Shown: in pieces, positions 51,801-56,010 of the stretch
Layout: every line of letters begins with the position of its first letter
How positions within the stretch are numbered: the first letter of the stretch is position 1
From: Apoda limacodes
Taxonomy: Eukaryota > Arthropoda > Insecta > Lepidoptera > Limacodidae
Direction of reading: 5' to 3'
DNA: 64,000 nt
Assembly: GCA_946406115.1 (NCBI GenBank)
Contig: OX291558.1
Span: 19,150,205 to 19,214,204, forward strand
Notes under the pieces: model-generated
What the model saw: only the letters and a program-made list of their open reading frames with translations
Databases searched by the model: none
Told to the model about the DNA's origin: nothing
Program-made: the position numbers and the translations under genes

Positions 51801-53503
51801 TCAGAGACATACAGGTAAGTAGAGTATTTTTTTTAACGACATAAATATGTAGATAATATTTAAATACTTGCTTTCGCCCGCGGTTTTACCCGCCTTATAT
51901 TTGGTTATCAGTGCAGGATTTTAACGGCAACTCCTCAATTATAGGAATAAAAACAGACTCGCACGTGACGTTTTCAAATAGCCTATGTCCTTCATCGGGA
52001 CTCAAACTATCTCCATGCCAAATTTCATCTTCATCTTAATCGGTACAGCTGTTTAAGCGTGAAGAGATAACAGAAAGAGTTACTTATAGGTATAGATAAA
52101 CGAAAATATAAATAAAATTTCATGTTCGTATTTTAAGAAAATCAAACTAAAACAAATGCTAGAATTGAATATCACTTAATTGCCGCAAACTATTTTTTAA
52201 AATTATTTATTAAGGTGGCAAACAAGCTAACGGTCCGTCTGATGTTAAAAGGGTCACCGCAGCCTATGGACGACTTCCTAATAATAATATAAAAACGGAA
52301 TCTTGTGTTTTTGTAAGTCCTTCACGCTGCACCAGCTAGATGGATTTGTGTGAAAATTGAGATGGCGATAGGAATAAAACCTTTTAGTAGGGAACACAAA
52401 AATTTTGTCAAAAATGAACACTATAGCGATGTTTATAAAGTAGCACACCATCTAATAATAAGCAAAAGGTATTAGCCGCAGTCGATTCTTTGTAGCACAA
52501 TCTCTTTGATAGAGTGCTTTTATTTGTATCTATGATAATATATCCTGAAAAATAATAGTGAAAACACTATTACAGTGTTAAAAATTTTGCGCTAAAATAA
52601 GTACATAAGATGCATAATATACGTATTTATTTAGATAAAGTTATTACTCATTACAAATAAAAAAAACCTCCGCCGCATCTGTTTAGTATTCCGACGCGAC
52701 GTGCTTAATTTAAATCGGTTATATCTTGTAAACTAGTCGTTTAAATCAAATAGTGTAAACGAAAATTTTAATCTACATTACATAACCAAGGTAACTAATA
52801 TACCTACTTTTTTGATTTATTTTGATAAGGATTGATAAAGAATAGGAGAAAACAGCTTTGCAAATCGCGTTATATTTTTAATTTATAATTTAAATATAAA
52901 AAAAAAAGTTATTGTGAGTTTACCTTAGGAGATAGATATAAGCTATCACGGACTTGTTTATAGAACGTATTAAGGCCCCTCTTATATATCCTTAATTTAC
53001 TCTTCGTAGAAAACGAATTTCTAAAATCCAAATGTCGCAAATATAAAGCTGGTCATAAGCGCACGCCAGGAAAGGTCTCAGAACGGATATTATTTCTCGT
53101 TTTCTAAAACATCGTTCTTTATTTTATCGCTCCTATTAGTCTTCGCTTGAGTCATAGCCTATGTTTCTTCCAGATAAATAAACTATATAACGTAAAAATA
53201 ATTTTTGAAATCGGCCTTCCAAAGAGTACCCATTACAAAAAAAAAAAAACAGTTGTTCTCTTTATGGCACGGGGAAAAGGGGACGCAGCTCGCTTCTTCA
53301 TACTAGAAGAAAATGCCAAGTCATTATGTTCGCCTATTGTACACCGAAGTTTGAGCAATAATAATAAATCTTTTTATTTTCAGGGTCCAGAAGAGATGAG
53401 GTATCCTACAAAGCAGCTGTATTCCTACAACATACGGTCTGGTGACGAAATCATCATCGACTCAAAACTAAAGCATTCTATATCCGCCAACTCGACTGCG
53501 TGA
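27566..53503 (+). CDS. TBCEL: Tubulin folding cofactor E-like protein, TBCEL (7 coding exons)
   Basis: TBCEL is a cytosolic relative of tubulin cofactor E that promotes tubulin turnover. Exons: 27566-27811, 28019-28524, 28703-28802, 46375-46559, 47009-47140, 51715-51814, 53384-53503. They join in frame to 462 residues; human TBCEL has 424. Residues 1-20 (MPSLLEALERKYG) replace the CAP-Gly domain of TBCE, and its absence marks TBCEL. Residues about 45-285 are leucine-rich repeats (PTLLVLNDCDIDCAGD, VELDLANNKI, IRFLNLSFNRL, LEELHLSLNEY, LKKLHFSGNPV, LRFLNLNNTGL). Next come a cap (ARLPYVNTLNG...AERAFIRYYMEKP), a linker (YWELVGVHGKLDPL..VDLRP) and a C-terminal ubiquitin-like domain (about 365-455: TVSDLKTRLERMAGFPASKM, then GPEEMRYPTKQLYSYNIRSG). 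Splice phases agree at every junction. Donor 1 (GTTATA) is weak. The acceptor just before the ATG implies a 5' non-coding exon. Poly(A) signals AATAAA lie at 53699-53704 and 54402-54407. Confidence 0.94.
28019..28524 (+). CDS. TBCEL: TBCEL coding exon 2 (main LRR exon)
   Basis: The acceptor TTCGTAG precedes 28019 and the donor is TTTTC|GTAAGT. It gives 168 codons plus two bases, with four leucine-rich repeats. An insert of about 25 residues with several Cys (CEACSRLNFPE.. and CEKCGETNGNKKSHD) makes the moth protein longer than the human one. Confidence 0.93.
28703..28802 (+). CDS. TBCEL: TBCEL coding exon 3
   Basis: The acceptor CATTGCAG precedes and the donor is CAG|GTAAGT. The first base completes a Ser codon. 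It encodes RLRFLNLNNTGLATWDEVDR and LAQFPALKSLRVQ, a leucine-rich repeat. Confidence 0.92.
28803..29961. other. TBCEL intron 3, left part
   Basis: Intron sequence without a recognised gene or named repeat; composition is mixed, AT-rich from about 29560 on. The minus-strand ORF at 29273-29503 has no family resemblance. Confidence 0.5.
29962..30773 (+). repeat. Dispersed repeat, copy 1 (interrupted by a hAT element)
   Basis: The segment matches 45489-46153 in order: AAAAGCGTGCCGTTT, CCAGTGT.CAAAGACAT, TATTGAAGCATACAAAG, TAGGCGCTA, TTAGCAAATTCGCTTGGTCA and TTGCAAACTTAACTCGTTTG. It lacks transposon genes and its ends are undefined. Copy 1 carries the hAT insertion at 30008-30402, which copy 2 lacks. 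Confidence 0.8.
30008..30402. mobile_element. hAT-type non-autonomous element (395 bp)
   Basis: Terminal repeats are CAGGGATGGCGAACC and GGTTTGCCATCTCTG (13 of 15 match). The 8-bp flanking duplications are TACTATAG (30000-30007) and TACTGTAG (30403-30410). Copy 2 of the surrounding repeat (45489 onward) has no insertion at the matching site near 45525-45535, an independent empty site. Confidence 0.9.
30917..31265 (-). repeat. Lepidopteran repeat, GGTTCCGTGCC family, copy 1
   Basis: Read reversed it starts AAAAAACCGGCCAAGTGCGA, continues GTCGGACTCGCGCACCGAGG and GTTCCGTGCC, and ends with the complement of GTAGGGTTCCATAGTCAC. Such CGGCCAAGTGCGAG..GGGTTCCGTA repeats are common in Lepidoptera. 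Class is unclear and no coding capacity is seen. Confidence 0.7.
31266..32726. other. TBCEL intron 3, nothing recognised
   Basis: AT-rich intron. A 115-codon open frame at 31714-32061 (plus) has no recognisable motif and is probably chance. Confidence 0.5.
32729..32810. repeat. Single arm related to the palindromic element at 36148
   Basis: TTATTGGGAACAGTCGCGAC followed by CTCGAGAG and TCTCGACTCTGGAGTTCTCG shares its first 15 bases and the CTCGA-rich design with the inverted-repeat element at 36148-36297. No second arm is evident. Confidence 0.5.
32811..35400. other. TBCEL intron 3, mostly unassigned
   Basis: At 33605-33640 a (ATC)n run followed by CCCAGCATATAAG resembles the reversed tail of a SINE. 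At 33920-34100 a stretch with balanced composition (GATGAGCTGCGGCGGAAGGT) has no stable reading frame. The remainder is AT-rich. Confidence 0.4.
35421..36100. repeat. Cluster of a 17-bp motif in both orientations
   Basis: Variants of TCGGGTATACTTAGTAG occur at 35421, 35491, 35898-35914, 35981 and 36047 on the plus strand, and their complements at 35456-35475, 35935-35951, 36019 and 36087. The pair 35898-35914 / 35935-35951 forms a hairpin with one mismatch in 17 bp and a 20-base loop. The rest of the interval is AT-rich up to about 36040. Confidence 0.65.
36148..36297. mobile_element. Palindromic inverted-repeat element (150 bp, MITE-like)
   Basis: The left arm begins TTATTGGGAACAGTCTCGAG and continues CTATTCGGACTCAGGAATTC. 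The right arm is its complement ending CTCGAGACTGTTCCCAATAA. The arms match over about 43 bp with two differences, around a 60-bp centre. No clear target duplication is seen. Its right end abuts the first base of the long non-LTR copy. Confidence 0.8.
36298..38729 (+). mobile_element. Non-LTR retrotransposon, long copy (CR1/jockey group)
   Basis: The copy carries the end of an APE-type endonuclease and a full reverse transcriptase ORF, a very short 3' region (TTACCATCAGG..CCACCTTAGTAGTAT) and an A-run at 38713-38729. It is 5'-truncated: most of the endonuclease and any ORF1 are missing. It sits in TBCEL intron 3 in the sense direction. The open 764-codon frame and clean tail mark it as recent relative to its relatives in the window. 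Confidence 0.93.
36306..38663 (+). CDS. Reverse transcriptase ORF of the non-LTR element (5'-truncated)
   Basis: The frame is open from 36306 to a TGA at 38661-38663. No ATG of its own is present at the start, so the protein is a truncated ORF2. The first 30 codons (HTSSLLDLLLTTRPDGYSVS, then APLGSSDH) are the end of the endonuclease with its catalytic SDH. Counting codons from 36369, fingers and palm follow: SSGPDGIP, NYRPIAITS, QYGFRHGRST, AKAFDRVW (about 389), GVPQGSVLSP and the catalytic YADD at 469-472. After the reverse transcriptase comes the family's thumb and C-terminal region (RAKQYFTSGQRLLLYKSQVR, MEYCCHLWAGAP, QRRAVRIVDD). There is no frameshift or stop. The element lies inside TBCEL but does not belong to it. 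The clade within the CR1/jockey group is not settled from sequence alone. Confidence 0.92.
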   Translation, partial: VHTSSLLDLLLTTRPDGYSVSVDAPLGSSDHCLIRTRLSCTQPDPSGPTNWRRVWHYKSADWDGLREFYASYPWRQICYSSEDPDVCAAAVTETILAGMECFIPNLRVAAGVKKRPWFNRPCREAKILKQTAYEAWTTARNNRDPNISELKRKLNAASRFSKKATARAKFQFIGKIGGRLASYPSGSRAFWSLAKAAEGNFCQSSLPPLRKTDGDLAHSAKEKADLLGSLFASNSNMNDEGAVPPTIPWCGKTMPEISITQREVRRALLSLDVHKSSGPDGIPAVVLKQCAPELCPVLTRLFALSYHTRQFPSSWKTANVHPVPKKGDRSDPSNYRPIAITSLLSKVMERVINTQLLRYLEKHDLLSDRQYGFRHGRSTGDLLVYLTHRWALAIESQGEALACSLDIAKAFDRVWHRGLLSKLPSYGVPEGLCKWVASFLSGRSIRAVVDGSCSDSMDINAGVPQGSVLSPTLFLLHINDMLDMNNIHCYADDSTGDAFYTGRANIPRSVVEENRGELVSQIETTLSQVSDWGRVNLVRFNPTKTQVCAFTAKKTPFTVVPQFQNTPLSISKSIGILGVDISSDVQFRDHLSDKVKLASKKLGVLNRAKQYFTSGQRLLLYKSQVRPHMEYCCHLWAGAPGYQLGPFDSVQRRAVRIVDDSKLTCGIEPLSLRRDFASLCVFYRLYNGLCSEELFEMMPTATFYHRTARHRQGIHSHTLEPKWSRTVRFQRNFLPRTLKLWNELPAKVFCKDYSMEFFKKEVIRFLKGRQRASDTPGVASVHRLR
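38730..39797. other. TBCEL intron 3, nothing recognised
   Basis: AT-rich intron with no ORF or repeat that I recognise. Confidence 0.5.
39798..40145 (+). mobile_element. Non-autonomous Helitron with internal duplication
   Basis: The element begins TCCATACTAATATTATAAAT and reaches a GCTAG followed by T at 40141-40146. Two tandem copies of a GGACAT.GGGTACTTGAAAAC / GTCAAGT.TGA block (about 39927-39966 and 40050-40087) show an internal duplication that includes the GGCGGGTGGAACCGCGGGCA segment. Confidence 0.7.
40146..41795. other. TBCEL intron 3, minor repeat scraps
   Basis: At 40958-41020 (plus) is the very 3' end of the non-LTR family (GTGACCGCTTACCTTTAGGC, then CACCTTAGAGGTATAAAA). At 41243-41330 (minus) is a decayed piece of the GGTTCCG repeat family. 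The rest is AT-rich without recognised features. Confidence 0.6.
41796..41905. other. GC-rich island, unclassified
   Basis: A sharply bounded GC-rich block (GAGGCTCC, a C-run, GCGGGGAGCCCTTGAGCGCT, GCTGAGGCTCCTTCAGAGTC) contains the inverted pair GAGGCTCC / GGGGAGCC. Its composition is far from the surrounding intron, which suggests an inserted repeat. Confidence 0.4.
41906..43142. other. TBCEL intron 3, mostly unassigned
   Basis: A 60-bp scrap of the non-LTR family lies at 42048-42105 (plus; GGAACTTCCTCTCGCAAACG, then TGGAATGAGCT). A decayed GGTTCCGTACG repeat piece lies near 42525-42600. I see nothing else. Confidence 0.5.
43143..43588 (+). repeat. Lepidopteran repeat, GGTTCCGTACC family, copy 2
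   Basis: The repeat starts AAAAAATCGGCCAAGAGTCG and AAGGGTTCCGTACCATTA and ends CCCTTTGGGTACGGAACCCT, so the GGTTCCGTACC blocks at the ends are inverted. AAATCACGTTTGTTGTATGG occurs twice inside (about 43213 and 43351), showing internal duplication. Confidence 0.75.
43913..44747 (-). mobile_element. Non-LTR retrotransposon, young 5'-truncated copy
   Basis: Reversed copy with a T-rich run at 43913-43928 (poly(A) tail) and the family 3' end. The frame is open for 256 codons from 44747 to the natural stop at 43977, matching the last third of the reverse transcriptase ORF almost residue for residue (WGRVNLVRFNPTKTQVCAFT.., HMEYCCHLWAGAPGYQLGPF). It is the closest relative of the long copy in the window. 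It breaks off abruptly at AT-repeat DNA (44748 onward). Confidence 0.93.
44748..45488. other. TBCEL intron 3, nothing recognised
   Basis: AT-rich intron DNA. Confidence 0.5.
45489..46153 (+). repeat. Dispersed repeat, copy 2 (no hAT insertion)
   Basis: Counterpart of 29962-30773 in the same intron and orientation, 15.5 kb apart. It lacks the hAT element but carries its own extra segment (about 45815-46100) between the CACGTTTAAAAGTGTA block and the closing TTGCAAACTTAACTCGTTTG block. Confidence 0.8.
46375..46559 (+). CDS. TBCEL: TBCEL coding exon 4
   Basis: The acceptor TTCTAG precedes and the donor is AG|GTGAGA. It encodes GWPLWDRFESTEHERRLLLL ARLPYVNTLNGGG..AFIRYYMEKPES, the cap after the leucine-rich repeats, with 61 codons plus two bases. 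Exon 3 and exon 4 are separated by 17.6 kb. Confidence 0.93.
46575..46897 (-). mobile_element. Non-autonomous Helitron fragment in TBCEL intron 4
   Basis: Reversed; the 5' end at the right is the complement of ATCCATACTAATATTATAAA. The segment TTTCAACGGCAACTCCTCAA plus a GACGTTTTCAA block occurs twice (about 46588 and 46732), as in the duplicated copy at 39798-40145. Confidence 0.7.
47009..47140 (+). CDS. TBCEL: TBCEL coding exon 5
   Basis: The acceptor GTTGCAG precedes and the donor is AG|GTCAGT. The exon completes an Arg codon and gives YWELVGVHGKLDPLVSVDLR and the first strand of the ubiquitin-like domain (VQITFTCGDHSEVRTVDVY). Confidence 0.93.
47141..47865. other. TBCEL intron 5, left part
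   Basis: It starts with an alternating TA microsatellite (47165-47210). At 47660-47695 the sequence ACCGGCTTCAAAAAGATGC is one end of a common lepidopteran repeat whose mirrored end (CTCCTCCTTTTTTGAAGTCG) lies at 48628-48652, with the non-LTR fragment below between them. Confidence 0.5.
47866..48355 (-). mobile_element. Second non-LTR family, 3' fragment with (TTA)n tail
   Basis: Read reversed, the frame is open from about 48350 to 47970: LRANMIARRFARCS, then SLWIRHTRRAIDALRVQYNN AFRALLRLPCFCSASRMF and ASVNGLLSVVADRMD. This is the C-terminal region of a lepidopteran endonuclease-reverse-transcriptase element, different from the dominant family. The 3' end is a TTA repeat (about 47866-47880). 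It is 5'-truncated. The conserved frame suggests modest age. Confidence 0.75.
48815..49075 (-). repeat. tRNA-derived SINE
   Basis: Reading left from 49075, the head holds GTGGTCTGGTGATCTCAGTG (A-box-like) and GGGCGTTCGAGCCCCGGC (B box). The body ends CACAATCTGCACTGGGCCCG, CGGGATGGACTTCGGCCCGA, the conserved 3' domain of lepidopteran SINEs. No acceptor stem forms, so it is not a tRNA gene. Confidence 0.8.
49382..49880 (+). repeat. Lepidopteran repeat, GGTTCC family, decayed copy 3
   Basis: AAAACAGGCCTAGTGCGAGT and GCGCACCGAGGGTTCCTTAC correspond to the left end of copies 1 and 2. AAAATGTGTTTCTTGTATGG and GTCGGAGAGACAGACGG correspond to the right half. Confidence 0.6.
49967..50790 (-). mobile_element. 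Non-LTR retrotransposon copy with multiple internal deletions
   Basis: Reversed segments appear in the same order as the long copy but with gaps: the 3' end and C-terminal codons (49967-50205), the ISSDVQFRD region (50218-50340), the VSDW / VSQIE region (50370-50460), the YADD vicinity and PKKGDRSD neighbourhood (50461-50540), and the KSSGPDG to endonuclease-linker region (50541-50790). About 1 kb or more has been lost. Confidence 0.8.
50874..51236. mobile_element. Inverted-repeat element, larger member
   Basis: The left end AGGTATAGATCGCGGCACGT, then AAGTTGAACTAAAATGGCGG, and the right end TGTTACTGCGCATGGTTCAA, then CTTATCTGCTGCGACCTATA, match the two ends of the 137-bp element at 51533-51669. 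The interior is non-coding. Confidence 0.65.
51533..51669. mobile_element. Inverted-repeat element (137 bp) next to TBCEL exon 6
   Basis: The left arm TAGGTATAAATTCGCGCCAC + GTAAGTTGAAC and the right arm GTTCAACTTAC + GTGGCGCGATTTACACCTA are complementary over about 30 bp with two or three differences. The inner parts carry CTGCGCAGG in both copies. It ends 45 bp before the exon 6 acceptor boundary. Confidence 0.8.
51715..51814 (+). CDS. TBCEL: TBCEL coding exon 6
   Basis: The acceptor AATTTCAG precedes and the donor is CAG|GTAAGT. The exon encodes TVSDLKTRLERMAGFPASKM and RLFYVDQEVRDIQ, the helix and strand core of the ubiquitin-like domain. Confidence 0.94.
51868..52095 (-). mobile_element. 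Non-autonomous Helitron fragment in TBCEL intron 6
   Basis: Reversed copy, with GGCAACTCCTCAATTATAGG, the GACGTTTTCAAATAGCCTAT block and GTTTAAGCGTGAAGAGATAA. The 5' end is decayed. A 57-bp scrap of the dominant non-LTR 3' end (minus) lies shortly after, at 52214-52270. Confidence 0.65.
52271..53383. other. TBCEL intron 6, remainder
   Basis: AT-rich intron with no recognised repeat. The open frame at 53147-53503 merely extends exon 7 leftward through intron sequence. Confidence 0.6.
53384..53503 (+). CDS. TBCEL: TBCEL coding exon 7 (last)
   Basis: The acceptor ATTTTCAG precedes. The exon encodes GPEEMRYPTKQLYSYNIRSG DEIIIDSKLK.. and a TGA at 53501-53503, the end of the ubiquitin-like domain. 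Confidence 0.95.
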   Translation, partial: GPEEMRYPTKQLYSYNIRSGDEIIIDSKLKHSISANSTA

Positions 53504-53698
53504 AAGTTTTATTATACTAAAGTAACTGTTTTATACGGAACCCGTTAATTTACGTATGTGTTGTATAACCCAAAACATACTCATTGTAAAATTTACGAAA
53601 AGAAAGTACCAAATTATTTTATATGTGTATCGAAATCCATAGAATATATATTGTATCGTTACAAAATGGATTAGATGCATTTCTAGATGCAAAATTTA

Positions 53699-53704
53699 AA
53701 TAAA
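53699..53704 (+). terminator. Poly(A) signal of TBCEL
   Basis: AATAAA 196 bp after the stop codon. A second AATAAA at 54402-54407 would give a longer 3' UTR that includes the minisatellite. Confidence 0.6.
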
Positions 53705-53721
53705 ATAGCCATTAAATGCCA

Positions 53722-54156
53722 AATTATGAATTAGTGACTATTGCACTTTAAAGTGAATATAAAGTAGTGGCTATTGCATCATCTTGACTTAGGAATGAAG
53801 TAAGTAGTAAGACTATTGTATCACTTACTTCAAATTGGGAATGAAGTAGTTAGACTATTATATCACTTCAAATTGGGAATCACATCACTTAAAATTGGGA
53901 ATGAAGTAGTGACTTCTGCATCACTTAAAATTGGGAATGAAGTTATGACTATTCTATCACTAAAAATTGGGGAAGTGGTGACTACTGCATCACTTAAAAC
54001 TGGGAATTAAGTTATGACTATTGCATCACTTAAAATTTAGAATGAAATAGTGACTACTGTAACGTTAAAATAAGAAATGAAGTAGTGGCTACTGTATTAC
54101 TTAAAATTGAAAATGAATTAGTGACTATAACATCATTTAAAATTGGGAATGAAGAT
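53722..54156 (+). repeat. 36-bp minisatellite, about 11-12 imperfect units
   Basis: The unit is close to GAAGTAGTGACTATTGCATC + ACTTAAAATTGGGAAT, tandemly repeated with up to about 30% divergence and occasional shortened units. Because 36 is a multiple of three, one frame reads a 12-residue repeat (SLKIGNEVVTTA-like) over 53816-54010. It lies between two candidate TBCEL poly(A) signals. Confidence 0.9.
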
Positions 54157-55983
54157 TACACCTACAATGCTCAATTCACATTATGCACTACGTGACCATG
54201 GCATAGATGGTGGCATGCGGTATGTATAAGTTTGAAAGCTCTGATAGGTCATCATAGGAGCAGGTTCGAAGTGCCAATTTTGAAGTGATACATAAATTGT
54301 CTTTGGACTTTTTTGTGTGTGCTTAGAGTTAATTTATTTTTGATCCGATTGTTAGCGCCAAAACTTTATCTGGGCGTAGTTCATTTGAATACTATTGAAA
54401 TAATAAAATTGTTTATTCAATTGTCATCATGAAATATATTTTTTCTAGCTGTTTAGTAAATTTTCCTTTTAATATCACAGTAGCTTTTAAAGCAAGTTTT
54501 AGCGTAAAATTCGCCATATTTTTATTTTCAAAACGTATCAATAGGAGGGTTTATCTCCTTGTTCCATAATAAAAGGATAAGCATAGATTTCTTAGACAAA
54601 ATGCAAATAGGAGCATTTTTAATATTTGCAGAAGTATTAAAATGAAAAGGCACTAGCAAACTTTAGAAATTAGTAAGTATGTATAAGATGAGAAAGACCC
54701 TTAAATGACTTATACCCACGCGTATCAAAATGCACAAACTACATGCTACCAAACCCATACAATAAATTTAGAGACATACCATTCATTGATAACGGTGTGG
54801 TATAATAGTAGCCTAGGACTAGGGATATATATTTTATCCTAAACTAACAAAGGCACAATCAATAGGGTAGGAGAAACAATTATTTACCCAAATTACAGGC
54901 GTTAAAGGATTAGTTTTTGCAATAGAAATGCAACTAAAGCAAAAGATATAAACTAATTTTACTACATAAGGTTTAAAATTCAATTTCATTCAGGTACATA
55001 ATATATTTATGAATTTTGTACAGATATTGACGTGTTTCGTATTTACTGAAGTGAATATTTGTATTTTTTTATGTGGTTGAGTAAAATATTTACCTCTTGA
55101 CATGAAGAGTATTGAGGAAAGAATATTTTATCAAATTAAGGTTGTCACAAAAAGCATTTAGTTTTAAGTTTTTTCCAAGCTCAAAGCTTGATATATTAAT
55201 AATTTTAGCACAAGATGTCTTCTATATATTGTCATATTTATTAACTTTGCTGGCCATCATGTTTGTACTGCTTCAAATTGTATTTTTATAACCATTGTGT
55301 TTATTCATTAACTTAATGCGCAAAGAAAAAATAGCAAAACACCATTCTCCCAGACAAAAACGTAATGCCTAGCATGGTGTGCATAAAATTTAAAGCAAAA
55401 TTTAACGTAACTTAATTTTGCAGTATAAGTAACTGTGATATTTAATAGTTTTAAATAAAACGCTAAATCTTTTTCTAATGTTTAGATCTATCATTTAAAA
55501 AATTGACTTTATTCATAAAAGAATTCTAATAATAAAATATTTAAAGTAGTGCCGTTCTTTTCAAGGTACTCATACAATGTTTTGACTACTTTAAAATTGC
55601 CATAATATACCAAGTTTTTCAATACAAAATAGAATTAAAATATTTTCGAACGATTTTGCTTGCCATTTCTAGTTTTAAATAGTAGGTAAATCAATGTCAC
55701 TTATAGAATCAAATTATAGTTCTACAGTCAACAAACATAATAACAAAACGTTATATTTTTAATGATCCTCTAAGTTGCCAAAATATAAAAGTAACTTTTA
55801 AATACTACATTTATATTTTTTTTTATCATTAGGTACAATATTTAGGAGACTTGATAGAATGCAGTAAAATTTAAAAAATGTAATAGTTTACTTACCTATT
55901 TTTTGTAGTCAAATAGATAATAGAATAATAGCATTACCTAAATATGGAAAATAAATGAATACAATACCTATTTAATTCTTTGT
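54157..55983. other. Intergenic DNA between TBCEL and REV1
   Basis: Convergent intergenic region, very AT-rich. I see no gene or named repeat. Confidence 0.6.
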
Positions 55984-55998
55984 TTTATTATATTTATT
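55984..55998 (-). terminator. Poly(A) signals of REV1
   Basis: Two AATAAA hexamers on the minus strand (55998-55993 and 55989-55984) lie only 13 to 27 bases after the REV1 stop, predicting a very short 3' UTR. Confidence 0.6.
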
Positions 55999-56010
55999 TT
56001 TTACTATCGC

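Noticed and set aside
53147..53383. Upstream extension of TBCEL exon 7
   Set aside because: It contains an A-run and AT-rich DNA; the acceptor at 53382-53383 and phase agreement with exon 6 place the boundary at 53384.
27566..53503. Assignment to tubulin cofactor E (TBCE)
   Set aside because: No CAP-Gly domain is encoded before the leucine-rich repeats, and the N-terminus MPSLLEALERKYG fits TBCEL.
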